From: CAIKMD01 sp963803265
GTDB taxonomy: Bacteria; Pseudomonadota; Alphaproteobacteria; ATCC43930; CGMCC-115725
Reading direction: 5' to 3'
NCBI GenBank assembly: GCA_963803265.1
Contig: CAWDLZ010000011.1
Location: forward strand, 62,001 to 126,000
Length of the DNA stretch: 64,000 nt
Of this stretch, positions 19,297 through 27,687 are shown piece by piece. A model generated the notes under the pieces. That model had not been told where the DNA came from. It saw only the letters and a program-made list of their open reading frames with translations, and made no database searches. A program made the translations under genes and the position numbers. Every line of letters begins with the position of its first letter. Positions within the stretch are counted from its first letter, which is position 1.

Positions 19297-20883
19297 TTAG
19301 GCCGCCGCGGTCGGGTTGGGACTGGTTTCAGAGAGGGCGAGCATCTTGCGCACAAGGCGCAGCGCCAGCTCGGCGCGCAACCCCGCCGCGCTGGTCGCGT
19401 CCCACAGATTGACCGATTCATCGGGATCGGAAGCGCGGTCATAAAGCTCGCCCCAGGCGACGCCGTCATAGACGCTGAGGCGGTGGCGCGCCGTCACCAA
19501 GCTGCGCACCCGCGCGCGGCCCGGCAGGCCGAGGCCGGGCCGCTGCCCCTCCTCCTCGATCAGCACCTCGTCATAGAGCTTAGGCGTCTCGCCGCCCATG
19601 AGCGGCAACAGATTCCGGCCTTGGATGCCGTTGAAAGGCGCGACGCCCGCTCGCGCCAGGATGGTTGGCGCAATATCGACGGTGCCCGCGAAGGCAGCGC
19701 TGCGCCGGCCGCTTGGGCCCGCCGGATCGCGCCAGAGGAAGGGCGTCTCGATCAGGCTGCGGTAATGAATGGGACCTTTGAGCAAAAGCTGATGATCGCC
19801 CATGTAGTCGCCGTGATCCGCAGTAACGACGATCACCGTGTCGTCGCCGAGCCCGAGCGCATCGAGCCGCGCCAAGATGCGCCCGACGCAATCGTCGATG
19901 AATTCGATCAAGCCGTAGTTCAACGCGATCGCCTCGCGCGCTTCGCGCTCGGTGCAGGCAAAGAGCACCGGCGTATGCTTGAGCGCCCGGCCGGCATCGC
20001 GCTCGGCATGGAGCCACTTCACATGGGGCGGCAGGCGTTCCACGGGGGCGCGGAACGAGCGCGGCAATTCGACGTCCTCCGGCCGGTACAAGTCCCAGTA
20101 GCGGCCGGGTGGCGTATAGGGATGATGGGGATCGGCGAAGGAGCACATGAGGAAGAACGGATCCCCCGCGGCGGCAAAGCCCTCGAGCCGCGCGATGGCG
20201 CGGTCGGTGCAATAGGAATTGGGGTGTAGCTCGATCGGAATCCGCGTTCGCCAGGCTTGGCCGAAGCGCGTCAACTCGAACTCGGGCGCGGGCTCGGCAT
20301 TGCGGGCGCCGAGCAACCTCTCGGCCGCGGGATGATGCGCGCGTAGCCAGCGCCGATAGTGGCCCTCGATATCGTCGCCATGATTGATCGTGAGATCGAC
20401 CGTTTGATACCCATAGAAAGGCAGGTCGAGATCGTGCGCCGGATCGGACGCCCAGAGCGGCCCCCATTCCTGGTCGTAGTTTCCGCCATCCGCGGCGCAT
20501 GCCTCGCTGCCGGGCCGATCGGCCGGGTCGGGTGGCCAGACGGCCGGATTGCCGCTCATGTTTTGCAGATGCGCCTTGCCCACGAGCGCGGTGCGATAGC
20601 CGGCGAGACGCAGCCGCTCGACGAAGGTGGTCGAAGCGAGCGACAGCGGAATGCCGTTATGGCGCACGCCGTGAACCGAGGGCATGCGCCCGGTCATCAG
20701 CGTCGCGCGGTTCGGCATGCAAATCGGGCTGGCGACGTAGAACGCATCCGATACAAAGCCCGAAGCGGCGATCCGGTCGATATGCGGCGTCCTGACCACC
20801 GCATTGCCGTAGCAGCCGAGATGATCGAATCGAAGCTGATCGGCGATGACGAACAGAAAATTCGGGCGGGCGCCCTCGCTCAT
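19297..20883 (-). CDS. Sulfatase (type I, Cys-type)
   Basis: A 528-aa arylsulfatase-superfamily hydrolase. The metal-binding start is FLFVIADQLRFDHLGCYG. The formylglycine site is SPICMPNRATLMTG, matching C-x-P-x-R, in which the Cys is converted to formylglycine by a maturase not seen here. Later metal ligands are in VVTADHGDYMGDH and HYRSLIETPF. No signal peptide is visible, so the enzyme is probably cytoplasmic. Choline-sulfatase-like or phosphonate hydrolase-like activity is possible. The start at 20883 lies 7 bp after the stop of the phosphatase-like gene, suggesting one operon. Confidence 0.9.
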   Translation of the reverse strand: MSEGARPNFLFVIADQLRFDHLGCYGNAVVRTPHIDRIAASGFVSDAFYVASPICMPNRATLMTGRMPSVHGVRHNGIPLSLASTTFVERLRLAGYRTALVGKAHLQNMSGNPAVWPPDPADRPGSEACAADGGNYDQEWGPLWASDPAHDLDLPFYGYQTVDLTINHGDDIEGHYRRWLRAHHPAAERLLGARNAEPAPEFELTRFGQAWRTRIPIELHPNSYCTDRAIARLEGFAAAGDPFFLMCSFADPHHPYTPPGRYWDLYRPEDVELPRSFRAPVERLPPHVKWLHAERDAGRALKHTPVLFACTEREAREAIALNYGLIEFIDDCVGRILARLDALGLGDDTVIVVTADHGDYMGDHQLLLKGPIHYRSLIETPFLWRDPAGPSGRRSAAFAGTVDIAPTILARAGVAPFNGIQGRNLLPLMGGETPKLYDEVLIEEEGQRPGLGLPGRARVRSLVTARHRLSVYDGVAWGELYDRASDPDESVNLWDATSAAGLRAELALRLVRKMLALSETSPNPTAAA

Positions 20884-20890
20884 CCGTGCA

Positions 20891-21328
20891 TCACTTTTCG
20901 GACCGGAGCTTTTCGACGAGCATCGGCAGCGCCCGGATGTCATATCCCTTGGCCGCGGCTTCGCCCACGAGCTGCAACGGGCTTTCGCCGTCGAAGAGCG
21001 CGCGGGTCAGCGCATACATGAGATAGCAGCGCGTGCCGCTGCGGCAATGCGCGAGGATCGGCTTGCCGTCGCGCAGCAGCATGTTCTGAAACTCGCTCAC
21101 CTCGTGCCGCGTGATCGCCGAGGTGACGATCGGCTGATAGCGGTACTCGAGGCTCTGCTTTTCCGCCTCGGCCGCGGCGGCGAGATGGTCGAGCTGGCCC
21201 GGCTCCTCGTTATCTGGCCGCTGGTTGATGATGGTCGCGAAGCCCGCCTTGGCGAAGCGCGCGATGTCGGCCAGCGAGATCTGTCCGGCAACGCTGAGCT
21301 GCTCGTTGATCTTGGTGGGTTCGGCCAT
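20891..21328 (-). CDS. TIGR01244 / Blh-type phosphatase-like domain protein
   Basis: A 145-aa protein with the dual-specificity phosphatase-like fold often called beta-lactamase-hydrolase-like or TIGR01244. The P-loop ILAHCRSGTRC fits HCxxGxR and supplies the catalytic cysteine. The N-terminal half has INEQLSVAGQISLADIARFA and INQRPDNEEPGQL, typical of the family. In other bacteria a fused form (Blh) helps handle hydrogen sulfide. Here it stands alone upstream of a sulfatase, so a sulfur link is tempting but unproven. Confidence 0.82.
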   Translation of the reverse strand: MAEPTKINEQLSVAGQISLADIARFAKAGFATIINQRPDNEEPGQLDHLAAAAEAEKQSLEYRYQPIVTSAITRHEVSEFQNMLLRDGKPILAHCRSGTRCYLMYALTRALFDGESPLQLVGEAAAKGYDIRALPMLVEKLRSEK

Positions 21329-21463
21329 GATGCGCCTCGGTTGCGGTTGCGACTGCGGCGGTAGAATAGCGGAAAATGGGCAGGCGCGCCGCTTAAATGA
21401 CCCCGATTCCAGCCAAATGTAGTAAGATTGGGATGCGTTGCACGGGCGGAGAAAGGAGACGCC

Positions 21464-21895
21464 ATGAACGTCGAATCCATTCTGAGCAGCAAGGGGCGGA
21501 GTGCCGTGACGGTGACCCCTGAAAGCCGAATTGACACCGCCGTCGCGCTGATGCGCCGGCACGGCATCGGCGCGCTGATCGTGAGCCGCGACGGGGCGGC
21601 GGTCGAGGGTGTCCTCTCCGAGCGCGATATCGTTTACGCGCTGGGGGAGCGCGGACAAGACATCCTCCGCCTCGAGGTCCGGCAATTGATGACTTCGCCG
21701 GTCATCACCTGCAAGCCCGAGGACAGCGTAGCGGATTTGATGGCGCTGATGACCGATAAGCGCATCCGTCACATCCCGGTGGTGGTGAGAGGTGCCCTCG
21801 CCGGCATCGTCAGCATCGGCGACGTGGTAAAGAACCGGCTCGACGAGGTCGAAAACGAAGCCAAGTCGATGCGTGCCTTCATCACCGGCACCTGA
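21464..21895 (+). CDS. CBS-domain protein
   Basis: A 143-aa protein made of a pair of CBS motifs, which bind adenine nucleotides. The first repeat covers VTVTPESRIDTAVALMRRHGIGALIVSRDG split by its turn, ending VLSERDIVYAL. The second covers MTSPVITCKPEDSVADLMALM and ends in IVSIGDVVKNRL. A strong ribosome site (AAAGGAG) precedes the ATG at 21464, so the longer frame from 21428 is rejected. Proteins of this type act as small energy or redox sensors; the partner here is unknown. Confidence 0.92.
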   Translation: MNVESILSSKGRSAVTVTPESRIDTAVALMRRHGIGALIVSRDGAAVEGVLSERDIVYALGERGQDILRLEVRQLMTSPVITCKPEDSVADLMALMTDKRIRHIPVVVRGALAGIVSIGDVVKNRLDEVENEAKSMRAFITGT

Positions 21896-22002
21896 CAGAA
21901 ACATCGCGTCTTCGCGCGGGCCAGCAAAGGACTCCCGCTGCCGGGCGGGTTCGCCTATCCTTGTCGCGGCGCTCTGCGGCGCCCAAAACATTGGGAGGGA
22001 AC

Positions 22003-22518
22003 ATGAAGACGCGCGTAATCTATCGGACTGCGATCGGCTTGGCATTGGCCGCCGGCTTCGCCGCCCAACCAGCCGCCGCCGACGGCGTGATGACGACGCA
22101 TCGCATCTCGGCGGCGAGCGCCGCCGAAGCCGTGGCCACGGCGGTCTCCACCTGCGCGGCCCAGGGCTTTCATGTCAGCTCGAGCCTCGTCGATGCCGAC
22201 GGCCTGTTGCAGGCGTTCCTGCGCGGCGACAATGCCGGCATCACCGGCCAGAACATGTCCCTCGACAAGGCCTATACGGCGTTGGCCTATCGCACGCCCA
22301 CCAGCAAGTTGGTCAACGACGTCAACAAGGGCGCGCCACCCATGCCCGGGATCAACAAACTGCCGCATCTCGTGCTTGCGCCCGGCGGCGTTCCGATCGT
22401 GAGTGCCGACGGCAAGGAGGTACTCGGCGCGATTTCGGTCAGCGGCGTGCCGAACGCGCAAGGCGATGAGGCGTGCGCCAAGGCGGGGCTTGCCAAGATC
22501 GCCGACCAGCTCAAATGA
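22003..22518 (+). CDS. Secreted GlcG/HbpS-like heme-degrading-family protein
   Basis: A 171-aa exported protein. The signal peptide is MKTRVIYRTAIGLALAAGFAAQPAAA. The mature part follows the GlcG/HbpS fold: ISAASAAEAVATAVSTCAAQGF, VDADGLLQAFLRGDNA, KAYTALAYRTPTS and a GAISVSG segment near the end. Family members bind heme or small ligands outside the cell. A good ribosome site (GGGAGGGA) precedes the ATG at 22003. It is a monocistronic gene, followed by the tRNA. Confidence 0.85.
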   Translation: MKTRVIYRTAIGLALAAGFAAQPAAADGVMTTHRISAASAAEAVATAVSTCAAQGFHVSSSLVDADGLLQAFLRGDNAGITGQNMSLDKAYTALAYRTPTSKLVNDVNKGAPPMPGINKLPHLVLAPGGVPIVSADGKEVLGAISVSGVPNAQGDEACAKAGLAKIADQLK

Positions 22519-22594
22519 GCGGGTGCGCCGACGTGGCGCGACGCGGGCGGAGACTTGCGGCCGCGCCGCCGAAACCGGTATAAATCGGCGCGTT

Positions 22595-22668
22595 GCGGGT
22601 GTAGCTCAATGGTAGAGCAGAAGCTTCCCAAGCTTACGACGAGGGTTCGATTCCCTTCACCCGCTCCA
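22595..22668 (+). tRNA. tRNA-Gly (anticodon CCC)
   Basis: A 74-nt tRNA with encoded CCA. The acceptor stem GCGGGTG pairs with CACCCGC. The D arm is GCTCAATGGTAGAGC. The anticodon loop TTCCCAA gives CCC and reads GGG glycine codons. The T arm is AGGGTTCGATTCCCT. One G-A mismatch closes the top of the anticodon stem. Confidence 0.97.
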
Positions 22669-22702
22669 ATAAGATCAACCGGCGCGAATTCTGCGGCTGC
22701 TG

Positions 22703-22724
22703 TGGCTCCCGTAGGTCGGAGCCA
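22703..22724 (+). terminator. Hairpin downstream of tRNA-Gly
   Basis: A perfect 7-bp stem, TGGCTCC with GGAGCCA around an 8-nt loop, lies 35 bp after the tRNA. There is no T-run after it, so it may be a processing or weak termination structure. Confidence 0.4.
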
Positions 22725-22784
22725 TTGGAGCGGATCACGAGATCGATGCAGGAAAGCGAGGGCCGTCGACCTTCGGCGGAAAAC

Positions 22785-22798
22785 ATGATCTAGCTCAA
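22785..22798 (+). promoter_or_regulatory. FNR/FixK-like box before universal stress gene
   Basis: ATGATCTAGCTCAA differs from the TTGAT-N4-ATCAA consensus at few positions and keeps TGAT and TCAA. Its centre is 29.5 bp before CAATTT (22821), a possible -10 element. That is the class II activator spacing also seen at the other boxes in this window. Confidence 0.5.
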
Positions 22799-22874
22799 GG
22801 AATCGCCTCCTGCCCTCTGTCAATTTAATTTCATATTCGTTTTGGCAGGAAGTCCGCATGGCCGGAGAGATTCC

Positions 22875-23750
22875 ATGAGCATTAAGACGATTTTAGCGGC
22901 GGCGAGCGGGGGCACCGCCACGAACGGGGCGATCGAGCTTGCCTGCCGGGTCGCCCGGCGCTTTGGCGCCCATGTCGAAGGGTTTCATGCCAAGGCCGAT
23001 CCGGTCAACCTGGTGGCTTCCGCGGGCGATGGGTTCGGCGTGTCGATGACGAGCGCTCTCATCGACAAGTTCGTGGCCGACGCCGCGGCCATGGCCGCCA
23101 AGACCAAGGCGGCATTCGAGGCCGGCCTGTCCCGGCATGCGATCGCGTTGAGCTCGGCTTCCGCCGCGGCGCTTCCGGGAAAGCTCGCCGCTTCGGCTTC
23201 GTGGCGCGAGGAAACCGGCTATGGCCCGACATTGCTGGCGCGCCGCGCGCGGTTTTTCGATCTCGCGGTTCTCGGCCGATCGGAGCGCGTGATCGACCAG
23301 CCCCACAGCGACGCGGTGGAGCAGACCCTGATCTATTCGGGGCGCCCGGTTCTGCTGGCCCCGGCCAACGCGCCGGTCGAGGTCGGCAACGCCCCCGTCG
23401 TCGGGTGGAACGGCTCGCCCGAAGCCGTGCGCGCGCTGGTCGCGGCGCTGCCCTTCCTTGCCGCGGCACGCAGCGTCTCCATCGTCACCGTGGGCGACAA
23501 ACACGGCGAGAGCGCCGCCTTCGCCCTCGACTACCTTCGCTGGCACGACATCGCGGCGAAGCACCGTCCCATGCCAATGGTCGAAAGCGTCGGCCCCGGC
23601 CAGCAATTGCTGTCGGCCGCGCGCGACGAGGGCGGCGATCTCCTGGTGATGGGGGCCTACAGCCATATGCCGTGGCGCGAATATCTCTTCGGCGGCGCGA
23701 CCCGCGACGTGACGAGCGTGAGCTTGCTGCCGCTGCTGCTGTCGCATTGA
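22875..23750 (+). CDS. Universal stress protein (tandem UspA domains)
   Basis: A 291-aa protein with two Usp-like halves: an N-terminal half starting MSIKTILAAASGGTATNGAIEL and a second starting APVVGWNGSPEAVRALVAA. The C-terminal GAYSHMPWREYLFGGATRDV holds the ATP-binding-type G-x2-H/R-x-G-x(S) region in diverged form. The start at 22875 fits the family. An FNR/FixK-like box 77 bp upstream suggests low-oxygen induction, as is common for Usp genes. The following 138-aa gene starts 21 bp later. Confidence 0.9.
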   Translation: MSIKTILAAASGGTATNGAIELACRVARRFGAHVEGFHAKADPVNLVASAGDGFGVSMTSALIDKFVADAAAMAAKTKAAFEAGLSRHAIALSSASAAALPGKLAASASWREETGYGPTLLARRARFFDLAVLGRSERVIDQPHSDAVEQTLIYSGRPVLLAPANAPVEVGNAPVVGWNGSPEAVRALVAALPFLAAARSVSIVTVGDKHGESAAFALDYLRWHDIAAKHRPMPMVESVGPGQQLLSAARDEGGDLLVMGAYSHMPWREYLFGGATRDVTSVSLLPLLLSH

Positions 23751-23771
23751 GAAAGTGGGAAGAACGAAGCA

Positions 23772-24188
23772 ATGACCTGGATGCGAGTGCGGTTCGAGCT
23801 GGCTCGGAGCCAGGAATTTCCCGAGGGAAGCCACCGCCACGGCTATGAATTCGTGCTCCCTCTCGACGCAACGGCGCATCTCGACCGCGCCGCCTATCGC
23901 CAGGCGCCCGAGCTTTGCACCGTCCATCGCTTCTGGGACGGCAGCGAGGATTTGATCGGCACGGTGCACCACGCCAGCCACGACCGGTGGATGTTCTCGT
24001 TCCATCCCGGCGAGATGGCCGACGAGCCGATCCCGCATTTCGCCGATCACCTCTTTCGCGAGGGCGAATACGCGACCGTGCGCGAAACCCTGGGCGGCGA
24101 CCATACCTTCCGCATCGCCCTGGTCGAGCCGGCCCCCGGACTGGCAACGGCCAAGGAAGCTTCGGTTCGCCCGAAGGAACGGCGTTAG
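23772..24188 (+). CDS. Conserved hypothetical protein, 138 aa
   Basis: A soluble protein, MTWMRVRFELARSQEFPEGSHRHGYEF..., with several histidines and aromatic residues (VHRFWDGSEDLIGTVHH, DRWMFSFHPGE). It looks like a small beta-rich alphaproteobacterial protein of unknown role. Its position 21 bp after the universal stress gene and 13 bp before the channel gene suggests a three-gene operon under the same low-oxygen promoter. I do not recognise a catalytic motif. Confidence 0.75.
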   Translation: MTWMRVRFELARSQEFPEGSHRHGYEFVLPLDATAHLDRAAYRQAPELCTVHRFWDGSEDLIGTVHHASHDRWMFSFHPGEMADEPIPHFADHLFREGEYATVRETLGGDHTFRIALVEPAPGLATAKEASVRPKERR

Positions 24189-24201
24189 CGCCAGGGACAC
24201 C

Positions 24202-25152
24202 GTGGAAAGCGCGGTGCCAGCAGAGGCGAAAGCCGCGGAAACGCGGGGCGGCCATCCCTGGCCGCTCGTTTTGACCGCTTCCCTTGTCGTGCTTACCGCG
24301 CTCGCTGTCGGCGCAGCAGAGAACTATCTCGCAGTCGTCGTCGCGGTCTCGATTGTCGTGCTCGTTGGATTTTTCCGATGGGTCTTCCGAAGCAGCCGCG
24401 CCTTCTGTCTCACCTTGGCCAATCTTGCCGCAGTCTATGCTTGCATCTTTCTATTTTTTGCGGAAAGCAACTTTCTCCACACCAGCACGGTTAGCCTGTC
24501 GCTCGGCTTCGTCATGCCCCTCGTAGCGTTCGCCGCGGGATCGTTGAGGCATCGCAGCGCGATCATGCGGGTCACGGGTTCGGGCCGAATTCGCGAGCAG
24601 CGGCACCTCATCCACATCCTGTCCTGGCTCGCGCCGGTGTTCGCCATTGGCATCCTGACCTCGGCCTTATCCGGGCGGGTGATGATCGGCATTGAGGATT
24701 GGGTGCTGGTCGCTGCCATGCTCGGGATTTCGGCAGTGGTGCTGTTCGTCAGCCGCGACATCGCCGTGTTCCTGTTGGACACGGGACTGCTCTTCGAGGC
24801 GTTCTCCGCGCGGATCGCCGGTCTTGCCGTGCCGACCTTCGCTTTTCTTACGTGCTATTCGTTACTGGTGATCCTCTTCGCCTCGACCTATTCCGTCCTC
24901 GACCGGCTCTCCGGCGGCATCAATTTCCGCATCGACGGCGTGGTGCGCGCAATCAGCTTTCCCGAGAGCCTCTATTTTTCGCTGACGACCTTGAGCACCG
25001 TCGGCTACGGCGATATCGCTCCAGCGAGCAACGTCCTGCGGCTGCTTGCGGCCGCCGAGATCGTGTGCGGGATTCTATTGCTGCTGTTCGGCTTCAACGA
25101 GATCTTCAGCTTTGCCCGCAGCCATGACAGGCGCGACCGGCCGGAAGGTTAG
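24202..25152 (+). CDS. Potassium-channel-like membrane protein (two-TM pore domain)
   Basis: A 316-aa membrane protein. Five or six N-terminal hydrophobic segments precede a C-terminal pore with the selectivity filter LSTVGYGDIAPAS, flanked by two helices (ILFASTYSVL and LLLLFGFNEIF). No cytosolic RCK or cyclic-nucleotide domain follows. The N-terminal segments lack a clear arginine-rich S4. It begins at GTG 24202, 13 bp after the previous gene. The likely role is K+ flux or membrane potential control; ion choice is inferred from the GYG triplet. Confidence 0.87.
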   Translation: MESAVPAEAKAAETRGGHPWPLVLTASLVVLTALAVGAAENYLAVVVAVSIVVLVGFFRWVFRSSRAFCLTLANLAAVYACIFLFFAESNFLHTSTVSLSLGFVMPLVAFAAGSLRHRSAIMRVTGSGRIREQRHLIHILSWLAPVFAIGILTSALSGRVMIGIEDWVLVAAMLGISAVVLFVSRDIAVFLLDTGLLFEAFSARIAGLAVPTFAFLTCYSLLVILFASTYSVLDRLSGGINFRIDGVVRAISFPESLYFSLTTLSTVGYGDIAPASNVLRLLAAAEIVCGILLLLFGFNEIFSFARSHDRRDRPEG

Positions 25153-25283
25153 GGCGGTAACTCAACCCGTCTGCGGTCGCATGCGATCGGCCTGCGCGAA
25201 GTGAAGTAGCGGCGGCCCTCGCGCTAGGTCGCGATCGCGGGCGGTGGGGCTTGATCGCGGCGATGCCAAGCCCTCCGCCGCCG

Positions 25284-25466
25284 TTAGTGGCGGAGCGGAA
25301 TCGGAACTGAATTCAACTCGGGATCCTTGCGCTGGCGCTTCGTCACCATCATTCGGTAGCGAAGCGCGCGCTCGGTATAGCACTTCTTCAGCGCGGGGTT
25401 CTCGACCCGTTGCGCGACCGCGAGCCACCTCGTGGCCATCTCGCGATAGATGGATGCCCGGTCCAT
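25284..25466 (-). CDS. Small conserved hypothetical protein, 60 aa
   Basis: MDRASIYREMATRWLAVAQRVENP is followed by a basic, helical tail with a run of Arg/Lys (ERALRYRMMVTKRQRK). The composition and the amphipathic helix suggest a real small cytoplasmic protein of a type common in alphaproteobacteria. I know no function. The 130 bp between it and the channel gene hold no gene I can support. Confidence 0.55.
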   Translation of the reverse strand: MDRASIYREMATRWLAVAQRVENPALKKCYTERALRYRMMVTKRQRKDPELNSVPIPLRH

Positions 25467-25496
25467 GGGCTCGCTCCTATAAGAGCGGCGGCTTCG

Positions 25497-26733
25497 TCAC
25501 TCCGCTCCCGACGCCCCATGCTCGGCGCGCCGCCTTATCTTGGCTTCCGATACCGTGGGTTCCAGATTGAAAAACCGTTTGGCATTGCCGCCGAGAATAT
25601 TGCGTTTCGCGTGCCTCCGATAGGAACGGTAGATCATAGATCGTGCTCGGCAAATCCATGTCCCAATGCGGGTAGTCGGAGGCATACATCAGTTGGGTCT
25701 CGGCGTTGATCATCTTGAAGGTCAATTCGAGCGCCTCGCGGTTGTGCACCATCTCCATCGGCTGAGTTGAATAGTACATCTCGCGCATGTAGTCGGACGG
25801 TTTCCGCTTCAGCAACGGCACCTCCGAGCTGCGCATCATGTACTCGTTGTCGAGGCGCTGCATCAGGAACGGAATCCATGCGAGCCCGCTTTCGATCCAG
25901 CACACCCTCAGCTTGGGGAAGCGTTCCGGCAGGCCGTTGCAAAGCCAGTTGGTCAGGTGGAGCACGTTGAACCAGACGAAGCCGAGCGCATGAACGGCCA
26001 TGAATCGGTTGCACAGCTCGAGGCTCTGATCGCCGCCCCAGGCATAGGCACCGTGAAACACGAGCGACAAGTTGCGCTCCTCGAGCAGCGCCCAGGTCTT
26101 CATATACGCGTTGTCGTGGATGGCCTTGTATCGCGGCGAGACCACGGTGAATCCGATGACGCCCGGCTTTTCCGCAAAATCCTGCACCATCTTGTAGGTC
26201 GCGTCGGGATTATTGAGCGGCAGGTAAAGGGTCGATTTGATGCGCGGCTCGTGCGCCAAGACGGTGTCGCAAAGCCAGCGGTTATAGGCCCGAGCGAGCG
26301 CCACTTCCACCTCGGGACGCGGCGTCAGTCCCAAAGTCAGCATCGGCGTCGGAAACATGCACGCGACGTCGATGCCGATGGCGTCCATCCACCGCTTCGT
26401 CAGCGTGATATCGCGATGCGGAGTGGGCGGCGCCTTCTCCATCTTGTCGCGCGAGCCGCGCCCGACCCGCCCCGCGAGATTCTGATAGCCGCCCGCCGCC
26501 GATGTCAGGCCGTTAAATCCATAGCCCTGGTACTTCGCTTGCTGGCGCATCACCGGATCTTCGATGTAGTCGCAGATCTCGGCAAAGGATTGCGTCTCGT
26601 AATGATGGGCATCGATGTCGGCGATGAAGAAGTCGTGGTAACGACGCTGGGCCGCCTGCTGGCTGGCATGGGCCAGCAAGGTCCTGGTATCGACCTCCTC
26701 GACCGATAAATCGCGGAAATTGACCGTGTCCAT
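25497..26733 (-). CDS. Amidohydrolase 2 family (PF04909) protein (+1 frameshift)
   Basis: A TIM-barrel metal hydrolase or decarboxylase of the ACMSD-like group. The N-terminal metal region is FIADIDAHHYETQSF. Further motifs are GVIGFTVVSPRY, LVFHGAYAWGGDQ and YASDYPHWDMDLPS near the end. The frame changes near 25613; removing one base restores AKRNILGGNAKRFFNL, the standard C-terminal helix of the family, and gives 411 aa. The substrate is unknown. It is followed upstream in the same operon direction by a Rieske protein and a 72-aa protein, which suggests an aromatic or cofactor degradation pathway. Confidence 0.85.
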
Positions 26734-26763
26734 GGTATCGTTCCTCTCTGTTCCGCCGAATTC

Positions 26764-26982
26764 CTAGTCGCCCAGCGCGATGGCTTCCACCGGGTGCCTG
26801 CCGATGCTGGACCAGGATTGCCACTGTCCGAGTTCGAAGAGCGGCATGTTGACGGCCTGGAGCACCGCGGCGCAGCCGGTTATCACGCCGGTCGCGGCGA
26901 TGCCGCCGTTGCCGGCAAAAGTTCGCGGCAGGTCGCTCGCAAGCGCGGTGTTCCTCGCCGAAGGTTCGTCAGAGGTTGACAT
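26764..26982 (-). CDS. Small hypothetical protein, 72 aa
   Basis: The ATG at 26982 lies inside the Rieske gene's last codons (14-bp overlap). The protein begins MSTSDEPSARNTALASDLP and has a mildly hydrophobic, glycine-rich centre (GNGGIAATGVITGCAAVLQAV). It ends 30 bp before the amidohydrolase start, so it would be the middle gene of a Rieske - small protein - amidohydrolase operon. The function is unknown, and coding status rests on context. Confidence 0.5.
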   Translation of the reverse strand: MSTSDEPSARNTALASDLPRTFAGNGGIAATGVITGCAAVLQAVNMPLFELGQWQSWSSIGRHPVEAIALGD

Positions 26983-27334
26983 AGACCGCGCCATCTTTCT
27001 CGACGACGTTGAACTTCTGCAGGCGGAGCCTTGGATCGCACGCGTTGACCCCGGTCTCGAGATGGAACTCATAGGAGTGCCACGGGCAGACGATATGCGT
27101 GTCCTTCTCGTCGAAATCCTGATGCAGGAAGGTCCGATCCGGCGCGATGACGTCGAGAACCGCGGGCATCCTGACACCCTCGCACACCGGCCCGCCCTGA
27201 TGCGGGCAATGATTGCGATAGGCGTAATATTTGCCGCCGTGACGGATGATGCCGACTTCGATCGCGCCAGAAGAGATGACGCGAACTCCGCCTTCGCCGA
27301 TCTCGCCCGTCTTGCATACCAGGATTTCAGCCAT
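26969..27334 (-). CDS. Rieske [2Fe-2S] ferredoxin-like protein
   Basis: A 121-aa small Rieske protein. The cluster ligands are NHCPHQGGPV (C-x-H) and IVCPWHSYEF (C-x2-H). It starts MAEILVCKTGEIGEGG, typical of electron-transfer Rieske ferredoxins serving ring-hydroxylating or similar oxygenases. The longer frame to 27388 is rejected because 27334 gives the standard family start. No oxygenase sits beside it; the nearest Rieske oxygenase is at 53.9 kb. Confidence 0.9.
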   Translation of the reverse strand: MAEILVCKTGEIGEGGVRVISSGAIEVGIIRHGGKYYAYRNHCPHQGGPVCEGVRMPAVLDVIAPDRTFLHQDFDEKDTHIVCPWHSYEFHLETGVNACDPRLRLQKFNVVEKDGAVYVNL

Positions 27335-27413
27335 GCCCTCAGTCTTCCTCCCTTTAGAAACCGCGCCGATCGGCGTTAACCGCAACAACCTCGGCCAAAT
27401 CGTAAATCTCGGT

Positions 27414-27435
27414 CTATACGTAGTATTCCGTATAG
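27414..27435 (+). promoter_or_regulatory. Inverted repeat CTATACG-N8-CGTATAG
   Basis: A perfect 7-bp inverted repeat with an 8-bp spacer lies between the divergent Rieske gene and the small gene at 27500. Its core TACG-N8-CGTA recurs with the same spacing in the receiver/fixJ intergenic region at 34121-34136. It is a candidate operator for a dimeric regulator, perhaps FixJ (inference). Confidence 0.45.
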
Positions 27436-27499
27436 GGCTTGTCCGGCTTTTCGCCGAGGATCATCGGCCTCGAACCAGTGGGAAGGCGCCTGTCGAGCC

Positions 27500-27664
27500 A
27501 TGTCGGAAACGGCCGAGACTCTTCGCCGCCGCGTGGCGCTATACCGCGGATATCTGCGCGAAGGCGTCAACGCCGAGCTTGCCTCCGCGTATTTGCGGTC
27601 GATCCTCGCCGATGAGGCCGCGCTTGCCGAGATCGAGGCCAAGTGCGAAGAGCGCGGCCGGTAG
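27500..27664 (+). CDS. Small helical protein, 54 aa
   Basis: The open frame MSETAETLRRRVALYRGYLR... ends in EIEAKCEERGR and reads as two amphipathic helices, with normal codon use. Short proteins with this LRRRVxLYRxYLREG pattern are common in alphaproteobacteria. It sits 65 bp downstream of a perfect inverted repeat and converges on fixL, 23 bp away. The function is unknown. Confidence 0.55.
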   Translation: MSETAETLRRRVALYRGYLREGVNAELASAYLRSILADEAALAEIEAKCEERGR

Positions 27665-27687
27665 AACGCCGATGGCTACGGTACGAG

